Below are positions 43,010 to 52,659 of a DNA stretch of 64,000 bases, piece by piece (the first letter of the stretch is position 1; each line of letters opens with the position of its first letter). This DNA comes from Pseudomonas graminis. Its GTDB lineage: Bacteria; Pseudomonadota; Gammaproteobacteria; Pseudomonadales; Pseudomonadaceae. The stretch lies in the NCBI RefSeq assembly GCF_013201545.1, contig NZ_CP053746.1:2135001-2199000 (forward strand). The letters run 5' to 3'. A program made the translations under genes and the position numbers. Below the pieces are notes generated by a model. The model was given only the letters and a program-made list of their open reading frames with translations, was not told the origin of the DNA and did no database searches.

Positions 43010-44461
43010 ATGCGTTTGTCTGAACTGAAAAACGCCGGTCGCACCCCGGCGCTGCCGATGAACATTGCGCTGGAGGATGCGGCCGGCCCTGCCGAGCTGC
43101 AATTGCTCAGCCTGCTGCGCGTCCTGCCCGGTCAGCGGTACGTCGGCGCCGGCATCTGGCGTGGGCGGACGGTGCTGGCGAAGCTTCTGGTCGGTCCGAA
43201 AGCCCCTCGACATTTCCAGCGAGAACGCGACGGCGTACAGGCGCTGGCGAAGCAAGGCCTGCCAACGCCGTTGCTGTTGGCCGACGGGCTGCAGGAAGGC
43301 GAGGGCGGCTGGTTGCTGTTCGAGTTTCTGGATCAGGCCGAAAGCCTGGGCGATGCCTGGAAGTCGGTGGAGGAGCTACCGCCGCTGGCCGATGAACAGC
43401 AGTCAGTGCTCGGCGATGCGCTGTCCGCTGTGGGCCAGATGCACGCCAAAGGCCTGTGGCAGGAAGACCTGCATCTGGACAACCTCCTGCGTCAGGGCTC
43501 CACGTTGTATCTGATCGATGGCGCGGGCATTCGCGTCGAAGAAGCGGGCAAGCCGCTGTCCCGTCAGAAAGTGCTGGAAAACCTCGGCGTGTTCTTCGCC
43601 CAGTTGCCCAAGTCGCTGGAGCCGTTCACCGAAGAATTACTCGTCTATTACCTGCTGAGCAACGGCGAGCACGGCTTGCCGGTCGAAGCGCTGCAAAAGC
43701 AGATCGACAAGGTGCGCAGTTGGCGCTTGCGGGATTACCTGATCAAGATCGGCCGCGAATGCAGCCTGTTCAGCGTCCAAGACGGGCCGTTTGCCCTGCG
43801 TGCGATTCGTCGCGAGGAAGTCGCCGGAATGCTGCCGGTACTGGAACAGGCCGACGCGCTGGTCGATGGCGGTCATCTGTACAAGACCGGTGGTGCGGCC
43901 AGCGTCGCCAAGGTAGACGTCGCCGGCCGCGAACTGGTGATCAAGCGCTACAACATCAAGAACCTGGCCCACTGGCTCAAGCGCTTTTGGCGTCCGTCCC
44001 GTGCCTGGCACTCGTGGCGCGAAGGCAATCGGTTGCGGTTCCTCGGCATCGCAACGCCCACACCGCTGGCGCTGCTGGAAAAACGCTTCATGTGGCTGCG
44101 CCTTGAAGCGTATCTGGTCACCGAGTTCCTGCCGGGGCCCGACATCATTGAGCGCTTCGCGCCCTATGTAGCGTCTGGCGATGCGCCGGAAGCTGAGTTG
44201 CAGGCGCTGGACAATCTGTTTGCGCAGATGATCGGCGAGCGCATCAGCCACGGCGATCTCAAAGGCCACAACGTGTTCTGGCACAACGAACGCTGGTCGC
44301 TCATCGATCTGGACGCCATGTGTCAGCACAGTTCCCAGAGCTCGTTCGCGGCGGCGTTCGCTAGAGATCGCGCACGCTTCATGCGCAACTGGCCAGCCGA
44401 CAGCGCGCTGCACCAGTTGCTGGAACAGCGCATCCCGACTGTTTCAAAAACGCTGGAGTGA
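43010..44461 (+). CDS. Two-domain LPS kinase-fold protein
   Basis: 483 residues consisting of two kinase-like domains. The first (about 30-230) has WQEDLHLDNLL and LYLIDGAGI; the second (about 270-475) has SHGDLKGHNVFW and SLIDLDAM. Both catalytic loops keep the Asp, so it may phosphorylate two sites or use one domain for substrate binding. In P. aeruginosa a similar two-domain protein lies between the kinase genes and the carbamoyltransferase gene (I believe the one called WapQ). The ATG at 43010 has an AGAGG site. Its stop is only 4 bases from the stop of the antisense toxin-like gene. Confidence 0.82.
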   Translation: MRLSELKNAGRTPALPMNIALEDAAGPAELQLLSLLRVLPGQRYVGAGIWRGRTVLAKLLVGPKAPRHFQRERDGVQALAKQGLPTPLLLADGLQEGEGGWLLFEFLDQAESLGDAWKSVEELPPLADEQQSVLGDALSAVGQMHAKGLWQEDLHLDNLLRQGSTLYLIDGAGIRVEEAGKPLSRQKVLENLGVFFAQLPKSLEPFTEELLVYYLLSNGEHGLPVEALQKQIDKVRSWRLRDYLIKIGRECSLFSVQDGPFALRAIRREEVAGMLPVLEQADALVDGGHLYKTGGAASVAKVDVAGRELVIKRYNIKNLAHWLKRFWRPSRAWHSWREGNRLRFLGIATPTPLALLEKRFMWLRLEAYLVTEFLPGPDIIERFAPYVASGDAPEAELQALDNLFAQMIGERISHGDLKGHNVFWHNERWSLIDLDAMCQHSSQSSFAAAFARDRARFMRNWPADSALHQLLEQRIPTVSKTLE

Positions 44462-44465
44462 CCCG

Positions 44466-47400
44466 TTAGTCCGCGTGCTTAAGGTTCATCTCCACCAGTG
44501 CGTCGATCAGCGCCTGCACGTTGTCGAACGGCTGACGATGAACCTGCGGCCATGACTCGCGTTCGACGTAGGCTTTGCCCGCGGTGTTGAACCGCACAGG
44601 CGTGTGCTTGAGGGTGCGGTCCCTTGAGCGATGCACAATCGTTGGCCGCAAGGGTGCTGACTCGTCGAGCATGAACATGCCCGGGCTGTGCAGCCTACCG
44701 CCGACGGGCGCGGCCAACTGAGGGCGTGGCGCCAGCTCGATCTCCACGCGGAAGTCATTCTTCACCTGCACGGCCTCGTGACCCAGCCCCGCCGGCACCT
44801 GCTCGCCCGGGTCAATCATGATGCCGTGGCCTTTGCCCGGCGCCACGTCCATCACGCGCACGCCGATCCCCTGTTCCAGCTCGGCAAGGCCCGGCACGCT
44901 GTTCTTGAAGGTATTGGCATGGGTTTCACCCACAAGCGCCATCCACTTGTGTGACCCCATCACCTCCTGATGCTTGCGTATTGTGCGAGACGCAAAATAG
45001 CTGAGCACCTGCTGGCGCGTGGTGCCGGAGTGAGTTGGCAGATGACGGATGAAGTAACTGGCGGCGCAGTCGATCGCGCGGATTTCAATGCCGTACCGCC
45101 TGGCCTGGACCACCAGCCTTTCAAACGAGTAGAGGCCTGTCGGGTCGGTTCGGAACGTATGGTCCATGCGCTTGAGGTCGTGCAGCAGACGCTTGCTCAT
45201 CAGCCCCGTCTCGGCGAAGCGGTCAAGATCGGCCTGATGGACATCCGTCAGCAAATGCTCCATGTACAGCGTCTTTACGTCCTGGCGCGCCAGATGCTCC
45301 ATGTTGTCGAGGATGAAGCGCTTGCTGGCGCGTGCCGAATGGGATTCGCCGATGACCACACCGGATGTGTTTTCGTATAGCTCCTCGATGAACATGCTCA
45401 ACGGCGTGTCGGCCTTTACCTCGGGCAGAATCACGCGTTCAGGGAGGGCGAGGTTGAGCACCGAACGCGCATCTTTTTGCAGCATGTTCGCCAGCTCGAA
45501 GAACTTTTCACGCACGTCCACTAGATGACTTTCGAGGAAAAAGTAATCAGGGTTGAGGCCTCTGTGACGGAAGTTGGCCAGGTCATGAAAGATGCTCTGC
45601 ATGTCGGCAGGCATCTGGTAGCGGTTGTCGATCAGCGACTGCTGAATGGCGCCCAGTGGGTAGTCGTTGCTCCAGGTGGCCGCATCGGCGCGAGTCCAAT
45701 AGCCGGCCGGATTCCATTCAAAACCGTGATCGCCGACATAGGGGTTCCCTTCGCTTCTGCGGTGGGAAACGATGGCGCGGCGGTTGGGGTCCAGGCCCCA
45801 CTCCATGGGCGAACGTCGTTCGAAGAAGCCATACAGCGCATCGTCCATTGACGTGCCGGATGGACTGACGGGTGAGGATGCCCCCGCACCATTGTCGATG
45901 TTCGGGTTGCCGATCTGTGCCTTGAAGTCCGCGCGCGACGCAGCGCTGCTGATGACGGCATCGCTGTCCACGGATATCTGAATCGGCGCGCCCGATGGCA
46001 CGTCTTCGACGCGCAGGCTGAGTACGCCTTGCAGTTCGCTGATGCCTGGCTGCTGCTGCCAGGTGTTGGCGGTGCGGTGGTCGAGCAGCGCGATCCAGCG
46101 TCTGCCGGGGTGCATCTGCACATCGCCGCTGATGACTTTGTTACCGAAGAAAACCGCCATCTTTTGCGGCGCGAGTGCGTCACCTGCAGCGGATGCCACT
46201 TCGTTGCCAGCGTAGTCATAGCTGACCGAGGAGCTGAACGGCCGAACGTCGATGCCGTGTCGGTGGGCCGCCTTGATCAGGTGGTAGTAATCGTATTTGT
46301 CGCTGCCGTTCTTGAGCGCGCCCTCGTTCACGGTATCCAGGTAGTGCTTGATCATGTGCGAGCCGCTGCGCGTCTTGCTGCCGAGTGCCCTGTATTTCTG
46401 CAGCTTGTGCGTGTGCTGGTCGGTTTGCAGATGCTCGATGTACAGCACCTCGACCTTGCGCTGCGCCAGCAACGGCATGTTGTCGATGAGCAGCTGCTTG
46501 CTGGCGATGGACGTGGGTGCTTCGCCAATCACCAACCCGTTGGATTTCTCAAGTACTGCATCGAAGAAGCCTTGGGCTGTCGCGCCCTCTTCCAGCACCG
46601 GCAACTCAGGTTTGCTCGGGAGAGACGGCTGATCGAAGAATGCCTTCGCATCGCGGTAAAGGTTCTGACGCAACGTCCTGTAAGTCGACCGCCCGCCCTG
46701 GAAAATGTCGTCGAAAAACTCATGCAGACCAAACGGGCCTTCTTCAAAGTGTTCAGCCTGCTTTGGGCTGACGATGCCGAAGACGTAGGGTTGCAGCGAT
46801 TCCGGCATTTCGTAATCGCTCAAGTCGCCCACCGCCGTGGAGGGGCCGGCAGGGGTTTCGTCCAGCCGGCTGAACGAAGGCAGAACGCCGCCCTGCAACC
46901 GCGCTGGCTCAAGCAGTTGCCACTGGCCCTGGCTGTTGAGATGTACCGTTTGCCGGCCAAAGAAGGCGAACGGGTTATGCGGATCGACGATCTGCCATAC
47001 GGCCAACCGGACGTCGTACTGGACCTGGTAGGTCCGGCCCTGCATGGCAACGTAACAATTGCCACGAACCACGCTGATCCCTTGCCCATGCGGGCGATTC
47101 AACGGGAGGGCGTCCGCCAAAGACACATCCACGGCGTGCAACGGATGGACAGGGGTATTCCCGACCGGCACTGGCGCGGTGTCCTGCTGCAGTGCCCTCC
47201 ATACGCCGGTGACATCGGTTTGCGCATAGCGCCCGGTGGGCTGAAGGGTTTCCGGGATCAGCGCGCGGGTCCGGTACAGCGGAACATGTCGGTTGGCGGC
47301 TTGAGGCGCGGCCCAGAAGAGTTCGTTCTCTACCACGACGGGCTGCAGCGTCTCGTCGGTGGCATGGGCAACCGAGCGGGCGTACCGGCCGGCCGCTTTT

Positions 47401-50400
47401 CGGCCCGTCAGGTCCTTCAGCACACCGCCCAGTCCCTTCATTCCCGAGTGCAGATCGCCCGCAGCCCCCGCCGTGTTCAGCCAGGCGCTGAGCACGTAGA
47501 AGCTGGCGGTTGCGTGATCCCGCTCGTCGAGGGCCTCTAGCGCGCGATAACCCTCAGCGCTCGCGATGATCATGCCGACGGCAAAGCTCGCGGGCGGGAA
47601 GGGCAAGGTGACGGCGGTGGCGATCAGCTCGAGGCTGCTCCAGACCTGTCGGCGGAGCATGTCTGCGCGACCGGTCTGGGTGTCTGCGACATCCTGGATC
47701 TTGCGCTCGATCACCTGGTCGAAGCACACGTCGTACAGATTGCTGAACGGCTCCCTTGGCAGCGCAGGTTTGCGACCCCCGCCTTTCTTCAATTCAGCCA
47801 GGGCAAACGCCAGCGGCATGCCCGCCTTGACCCGGGCGCGGCTCAGGTAGTAATCGCCCATGCCGGCACTCAGCAGCGTGTTACTTAACGCGCCGAGTGA
47901 TCGGAAAGCGCGGCCGTCCGGTGCCTGCGGCGTATACAGCAGAACCTGCTCCAGGGTACTCGCGTCAGGCGGTGCAAGCAGGAAGCAGCCGTGAATCACC
48001 TCTGCACGGGAGGCGATGGCCATTACGTCCACGTTCAATTGCAGTGGGTAGATCGGATAGCGCAGGCGGTCCGCCGGGCTGCTCTGGTGCATATTGACGA
48101 TGGAGAGGGTGAGCCAGTGCAATTGCGAGGCATCGATGTGGCCTTCGAGGAAGCTGCGCAAGGCGTCGGCGCGCATTTGCAATTGCGTCAGTAGCAGGCT
48201 CTGTTGACGGCGCCAATTGTAGTCCTCGCTTCCGGGCGCCAGCAGTTGCCCGCGAATCATCGCGATGTACTGATCGGCGACCCATTGACCGCGGACCGAG
48301 CCGGCGACGTTCTCCGGGGTCAGTAGTGTGAGATCGACGCCCTCGGGGCCGCTGAAGGTGGCGGTGGTATCGGCCGCCGCGTTGAGCAGGCCAAGTGTGT
48401 CGTCGTAACCGTCGCGCAGCATGTGCGTGTAGGACAGGGTTTCGCGGGGTGTGTGAACGATGATCCGGTCAGGGTCCACCGTTCCCGGAGGCAGGCTGAG
48501 CAGCGCGTTGATCTTGCGGCTGGCGGTCTGGTGGACGTAAGCATCGAAGTCGATGACCTGCGTGTGCGGAGCGGCTTGGTAGATTTTACCCGCCGCCACG
48601 AGTGCATCTTCCAGTGCCACCATTTGCTGACGCTGCTCGGCCGATGCCCGCAGGAACCAATCTGGTGTGTGCAGCCGTTGCTCGGAGAGCATGACTTCAA
48701 CGCGCGCCGACACCAGCGTACGCAAGCCGCTGTTGTAATCGGGGAGGGTTGCGTAGCTGAGCCAGCCCTGAGCAGGCGCCGGCTTTTCGCTCAAATCATG
48801 CAGTTGGTCTTTCAGGGCGTCCCTTCTGTTCGCGGTGATCTGTCCCAGCAGGAAGTGGCTCATCTCGGCGGAGCGGCTCCAGCTCACAAGCTCGCCGAGC
48901 AACTGACGTTCGTTGTCGAAGCGCTGAAAATGCTGATGCCGAGGGCTGTCCGGGGTGAACATCAGCAGTCCGTCCGGCAGACCCGATGCATCGAGCTTGC
49001 GCAACAGCAGCACGCTGCTCAAGGTGTCATGGCCATTCAGTTTGATCTGCTGCACGGCAACGGCGGGATTTCGCGGGGCGACGGTATCTGGGTTCAGCGA
49101 CTCGATGAGCGCCAGGTCCGGGGCTTGGATATGGCCTTGCAGCTCGGCCCCACGGGCCTGCGCGATGAGCTGATGGTGCATCGTTTCGCTCATAAGGCGC
49201 TGAGTGATTGGCGAGCCGAGGGCCTGGCGTTGCGCAGGGGCGAAACGGCTTCGCAAGTCCAGCTCGTTGATGACATGGGCGAGGTAGGCCGGTGTCAGCC
49301 CGCTGTGTTCGGGCTCAAGCGGCTGGTCGGCGTAGGTGATATGGCTTTGGGTCTGGAACGCCGAATGCTGCGCCGTGTCGCCCGGATGCAGGCCGTACAG
49401 TGCCAGTTGAATCAGTGATCGGCTGACGGTGTAGGTTTCAGCCGTCATTGGCAGAGCGCGTTCGGTGCTGATCACGACGTGATCGGGATTGATATCAATG
49501 CCCAGCTCATTGGCCAGCCGCGCACGGAGATGGCTTCGCGCGAACTGTTCCGGCGACGCGGCGCTGTCCATTACGCTCAGCAAGGCACTGCGTGCGCGCT
49601 CGTAATCCATCATCCCGGCCGCGTATCGCTTGCGCTGTTCGGCGCTGGCCATTTCCAGCCATTCGGGGCGTGCGCGGCGCTCGTCGCGGCGGGCGCGACG
49701 ATCCTGCGCAGCGGCAATAGCGCCGTCGGGGCCCCAGGATTTCGGCTGGTGGAGCAGGTCTTCGAGTCGCGTCTGAAGGGTTTGATTCGATAGGCTGGGC
49801 GCCGCCTCGAACAGCTCGTCGATGTCCACACGCTGCTTTGCCAGCAAGCGATCAAAGACGTGATCGTAGGGCGAGCCTTTGATGGGGATGAGCTGGAAGT
49901 CCGAAGGGGTCGACGGCTCCAGAAACACGTCGCCGCCCGAGGCAATCTCGAGCCAGGCGTCGCGCGTGCTGTCTTGCATCAAGCGCAGCAAAGGCAGGCG
50001 CAGGAGTGGGTGATTGACTCGACGAGCGAGTTCTTGCTGCAAGGCCGCGTTTGACACAAAGCCTTCTACGGCCTGTCCGGGCAACCAGAGCAAGGTCTGC
50101 CCCGGTTGAGCGGTTGCGATAAGCGCCCCGGCCAGTTCGACACCACGCTGTGCATCGAGTCGAAGTTCAAGCGCGCTGAACACGACATGCTCCTGGGCAT
50201 CCATGCCCGGCAGACAGCGCGCATAGTCGCGGTGCAGTTCGCCTTCGTCGATGTTCAGCAGCAGGTCATCGCGCAGCGTCAATTCGAGGCAGGTCACGAA
50301 GAGCTCGCGCCGCGAAATCTCACGCGCGCTCGCCTCGGCCCAGAAGCGGGTGATTGCCGAGTGCAACAGCGCTTTCTGCTCCGGGCTCACTGGCTGAGGC

Positions 50401-50525
50401 GGGGTATTGAGATACGCCTCTGCATCCGGAAGATGCTGGAGCTCGGCGTCGAGTACGGTCGTCAGCGTTGTCAGCCGATCAAGCGCAGGCGGGTTGGGCG
50501 AAAATGTTTCCATGGCGTGTAACAT
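44466..50525 (-). CDS. Very large toxin-like protein with duplicated C-terminal effector-like domain
   Basis: About 2,019 residues. The pattern resembles Pseudomonas proteins annotated as dermonecrotic-toxin (DUF6543) or membrane-targeted effector toxins. No signal peptide. N-terminal half: three copies of a module centred on LLWLPG (near 147), LLMFTPDSP (near 522) and VLLYTPQAPDGRAF (near 862), then a hydrophobic hairpin (about 963-990) that may insert in membranes. After a beta-rich linker, the C-terminal half has the same unit twice: a helical segment plus an alpha/beta domain. Copy 2 has GESHS (near 1725), YMEHLLTDVH, AIDC and VGETHANT; copy 1 has GEAPT (near 1333), YIEHLQTDQH, PFSS and LDHRTANT. 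The fold may be ChaN/EreA/TIKI-like, which is inference. Possible ATGs are 50525 and 50513 (and 50597). Confidence 0.75.
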   Translation of the reverse strand: MLHAMETFSPNPPALDRLTTLTTVLDAELQHLPDAEAYLNTPPQPVSPEQKALLHSAITRFWAEASAREISRRELFVTCLELTLRDDLLLNIDEGELHRDYARCLPGMDAQEHVVFSALELRLDAQRGVELAGALIATAQPGQTLLWLPGQAVEGFVSNAALQQELARRVNHPLLRLPLLRLMQDSTRDAWLEIASGGDVFLEPSTPSDFQLIPIKGSPYDHVFDRLLAKQRVDIDELFEAAPSLSNQTLQTRLEDLLHQPKSWGPDGAIAAAQDRRARRDERRARPEWLEMASAEQRKRYAAGMMDYERARSALLSVMDSAASPEQFARSHLRARLANELGIDINPDHVVISTERALPMTAETYTVSRSLIQLALYGLHPGDTAQHSAFQTQSHITYADQPLEPEHSGLTPAYLAHVINELDLRSRFAPAQRQALGSPITQRLMSETMHHQLIAQARGAELQGHIQAPDLALIESLNPDTVAPRNPAVAVQQIKLNGHDTLSSVLLLRKLDASGLPDGLLMFTPDSPRHQHFQRFDNERQLLGELVSWSRSAEMSHFLLGQITANRRDALKDQLHDLSEKPAPAQGWLSYATLPDYNSGLRTLVSARVEVMLSEQRLHTPDWFLRASAEQRQQMVALEDALVAAGKIYQAAPHTQVIDFDAYVHQTASRKINALLSLPPGTVDPDRIIVHTPRETLSYTHMLRDGYDDTLGLLNAAADTTATFSGPEGVDLTLLTPENVAGSVRGQWVADQYIAMIRGQLLAPGSEDYNWRRQQSLLLTQLQMRADALRSFLEGHIDASQLHWLTLSIVNMHQSSPADRLRYPIYPLQLNVDVMAIASRAEVIHGCFLLAPPDASTLEQVLLYTPQAPDGRAFRSLGALSNTLLSAGMGDYYLSRARVKAGMPLAFALAELKKGGGRKPALPREPFSNLYDVCFDQVIERKIQDVADTQTGRADMLRRQVWSSLELIATAVTLPFPPASFAVGMIIASAEGYRALEALDERDHATASFYVLSAWLNTAGAAGDLHSGMKGLGGVLKDLTGRKAAGRYARSVAHATDETLQPVVVENELFWAAPQAANRHVPLYRTRALIPETLQPTGRYAQTDVTGVWRALQQDTAPVPVGNTPVHPLHAVDVSLADALPLNRPHGQGISVVRGNCYVAMQGRTYQVQYDVRLAVWQIVDPHNPFAFFGRQTVHLNSQGQWQLLEPARLQGGVLPSFSRLDETPAGPSTAVGDLSDYEMPESLQPYVFGIVSPKQAEHFEEGPFGLHEFFDDIFQGGRSTYRTLRQNLYRDAKAFFDQPSLPSKPELPVLEEGATAQGFFDAVLEKSNGLVIGEAPTSIASKQLLIDNMPLLAQRKVEVLYIEHLQTDQHTHKLQKYRALGSKTRSGSHMIKHYLDTVNEGALKNGSDKYDYYHLIKAAHRHGIDVRPFSSSVSYDYAGNEVASAAGDALAPQKMAVFFGNKVISGDVQMHPGRRWIALLDHRTANTWQQQPGISELQGVLSLRVEDVPSGAPIQISVDSDAVISSAASRADFKAQIGNPNIDNGAGASSPVSPSGTSMDDALYGFFERRSPMEWGLDPNRRAIVSHRRSEGNPYVGDHGFEWNPAGYWTRADAATWSNDYPLGAIQQSLIDNRYQMPADMQSIFHDLANFRHRGLNPDYFFLESHLVDVREKFFELANMLQKDARSVLNLALPERVILPEVKADTPLSMFIEELYENTSGVVIGESHSARASKRFILDNMEHLARQDVKTLYMEHLLTDVHQADLDRFAETGLMSKRLLHDLKRMDHTFRTDPTGLYSFERLVVQARRYGIEIRAIDCAASYFIRHLPTHSGTTRQQVLSYFASRTIRKHQEVMGSHKWMALVGETHANTFKNSVPGLAELEQGIGVRVMDVAPGKGHGIMIDPGEQVPAGLGHEAVQVKNDFRVEIELAPRPQLAAPVGGRLHSPGMFMLDESAPLRPTIVHRSRDRTLKHTPVRFNTAGKAYVERESWPQVHRQPFDNVQALIDALVEMNLKHAD

Positions 50526-50659
50526 TCCTGAGTGATCTCCGCGCAATGAGGTTGCGCGAGAGCGGGCAAGCAGCCCGATGATTCGTCGAGCGATCAATCA
50601 ATCAGAACGCCGGGGCGCGTGGTGCTAAATAGTTAACGCACTGCAGGGGCATCGAACGT

Positions 50660-50753
50660 GTAGAACCGGCTTCAGCGGGGAAGGCGCCAGGTGCCATGCC
50701 ACAACAACGATGGCGCTCACGCTGGCCTGTTCCCGGCTGAAGGCAGTCCTGCA
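50660..50753. repeat. REP doublet, CCGGCTTTAGCCGGG type, decayed
   Basis: GTAGAACCGGCTTCAGCGGGGAAG (50660-50683) and TTCCCGGCTGAAGGCAGTCCTGCA (50730-50753), inverted with several mismatches. Confidence 0.75.
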
Positions 50754-50805
50754 GAAGCATCGCGCGGCACTTTATTCCCTGCGACCACTTCCAGAGCCAT
50801 TACGC

Positions 50806-50811
50806 TATAAT
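50806..50811 (+). promoter_or_regulatory. Probable -10 box for the carbamoyltransferase gene
   Basis: Perfect TATAAT within CGCTATAATCCCGCC, about 94 bases before the GTG start. No good -35 box is seen at 17 bases. Confidence 0.45.
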
Positions 50812-50904
50812 CCCGCCCTTTAGCTGTCTGCCGCCTTTGCGCCAGACACACCTTATTTGTCAGGCGCGTGATGCCTGCATGCAGACTTAAGAGGCTAGAC
50901 CCTA

Positions 50905-52659
50905 GTGGCATTGACGATCCTTGGCCTGTCCGGCGCCCTTAGCCATGATCCTTCCGCAGCCCTTTACATCGACGGCAAGCTGGTTGCTGCGGCCGAAGAA
51001 GAGCGTTTCGTTCGCGACAAGCATGCCAAGAACCGCATGCCCTATGAATCAGCGAAGTTCTGCCTCGAACAAGCAGGCATCAAGCCTTCGGATGTCGATG
51101 TCGTCGCCATTCCTTTCGCACCCATCAGCCTGTTCGGCGAAGCGCGCTGGCACTACGCCAAACGCTATTGGTATGCACCGGACCGCGCCCTCGACGCGAT
51201 TCTGATGGGCAACCGCCGCTACAAGCGCTATCGCAACAAAATCGTCTGGTGCCTGGAGCAGCTGGGTTTTGATCCGAAAAAGATCAAAATCGAGCCTGTC
51301 GAGCACCACCTGGCCCACGCCTCCAGCGCTTACCATTGCTCCGGTTTTCAGGAGAAAACCGCGATCCTCGGGATCGACGGCAAGGGTGAGTACGCCACTA
51401 CCTTCTTCGGCTATGGCGAAAACGGCAAGATCCACAAGATCAAGGAATTCTTCGATCCGGATTCCCTCGGTGGCCTGTATGGCGCGATCACCGAATTCCT
51501 CGGCTTCGAGATGCTCGACGGCGAATTCAAAGTCATGGGCATGGCGCCTTACGGCGACGCGACCAAATACGATTTCTCGCGCCTGGCCACCTTTGAAAAC
51601 GGCGAACTGGTGATCAACACCGAATACGCCAACGTCATCGGCCTGCGTCGTTACAAAGAAAAGGGCAAAGGCTTCTATTTCTCGCCGAAACTGATCGAGT
51701 GGCTGGGTCCCAAGCGCGAAGGCGATATCGCCGACGAGCCGTACATCCATTACGCCGCCAGCATGCAGGCGCTGTTCGAGAAGCTGTCGCTGCAGATGAT
51801 CGACCACTATCTGGGTGACATCCTCAAGGAAACCGGCAAGCTAGCCTTCGCTGGCGGCTGTGCGCTGAACGTCAAACTGAACCAGAAGATCATCGCGCGC
51901 CCTGACGTCAAAGAGCTGTTCGTTCAACCGGCGTCGGGTGATGCCGGCACTGCTGTCGGCGCCGCCGCCTACGTTTCCCACGCGCGTGGCGTGCCGGTCG
52001 AGAAGATGGAGCACGTCTACCTCGGCCCTTCCTACAGCAACGAGGACGTTATCGCTGCCTGCGCCCGCCACCCGAGCAAGCCGGCCTGGCGCCAGATCGA
52101 CAACACCCCTGAGCGCATCGCTAAAATCATGGTCGAGGGCAACCCGGTCGCCTGGTTCCAGGGCCGCATGGAATTTGGTCCTCGCGCCCTCGGTGGTCGT
52201 TCGATCATCGGCTGTCCGAGCATTGCCGGCGTTGCCGATCGCATCAACCATCAGATCAAGTTCCGCGAGCGCTGGAGGCCTTTCTGCCCGTCGATGCTCG
52301 ACACCGTCGCCCCGCAGATGATCAAGATCGATCACCCGGCGCCGTTCATGACCTTCACCTTCGAAGTGGCTGAAGAGTGGAAAACCCGTGTGCCGGAAGT
52401 CGTCCATGAAGACGGTACCTCCCGCGCCCAGGTGCTCAAGCGCGAATACAATCCGCGTTACTACGACATGATGAAGGCGCTCGAAAACCTGACGGGCAAC
52501 GGCGTTTCGCTCAATACTTCGCTCAACCGCCGCGGCGAGCCGATGATTTGCTCGCCGACCGATGCGTTGAACATGTTCTTCGGCTCTGACCTCGAGTACC
52601 TGATCATGGAAGACATCCTGGTAGTCAAAGACGGCGTGGAAGGGTCTGGACTTGACTGA
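50905..52659 (+). CDS. wapO: LPS core carbamoyltransferase (NodU/CmcH family)
   Basis: 584-residue O-carbamoyltransferase. The N-terminal YrdC/ASKHA-type half opens with [31 protein letters not shown]; the metal/ATP block is [17 protein letters not shown] and [17 protein letters not shown]. The C-terminal half has [18 protein letters not shown], the NodU signature. In P. aeruginosa the homologous gene in this locus adds the 7-O-carbamoyl group to heptose II. GTG start at 50905 with an AGAGG site. The following GT2 gene starts inside its last codons. Confidence 0.88.
   Translation: MALTILGLSGALSHDPSAALYIDGKLVAAAEEERFVRDKHAKNRMPYESAKFCLEQAGIKPSDVDVVAIPFAPISLFGEARWHYAKRYWYAPDRALDAILMGNRRYKRYRNKIVWCLEQLGFDPKKIKIEPVEHHLAHASSAYHCSGFQEKTAILGIDGKGEYATTFFGYGENGKIHKIKEFFDPDSLGGLYGAITEFLGFEMLDGEFKVMGMAPYGDATKYDFSRLATFENGELVINTEYANVIGLRRYKEKGKGFYFSPKLIEWLGPKREGDIADEPYIHYAASMQALFEKLSLQMIDHYLGDILKETGKLAFAGGCALNVKLNQKIIARPDVKELFVQPASGDAGTAVGAAAYVSHARGVPVEKMEHVYLGPSYSNEDVIAACARHPSKPAWRQIDNTPERIAKIMVEGNPVAWFQGRMEFGPRALGGRSIIGCPSIAGVADRINHQIKFRERWRPFCPSMLDTVAPQMIKIDHPAPFMTFTFEVAEEWKTRVPEVVHEDGTSRAQVLKREYNPRYYDMMKALENLTGNGVSLNTSLNRRGEPMICSPTDALNMFFGSDLEYLIMEDILVVKDGVEGSGLD

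Larger units (their letters stand above)
50526..50904. other. Intergenic region between toxin-like gene and carbamoyltransferase gene
   Basis: 379 bases holding both divergent promoters and a decayed REP doublet (50660-50753). A clear TATAAT lies at 50806-50811. No further gene is supported. Confidence 0.6.

Noticed and set aside
46029..47540. 503-residue open frame antisense to the toxin-like gene
   Set aside because: No domain signature or convincing ribosome site; the opposite strand encodes the duplicated domain with matching internal conservation.
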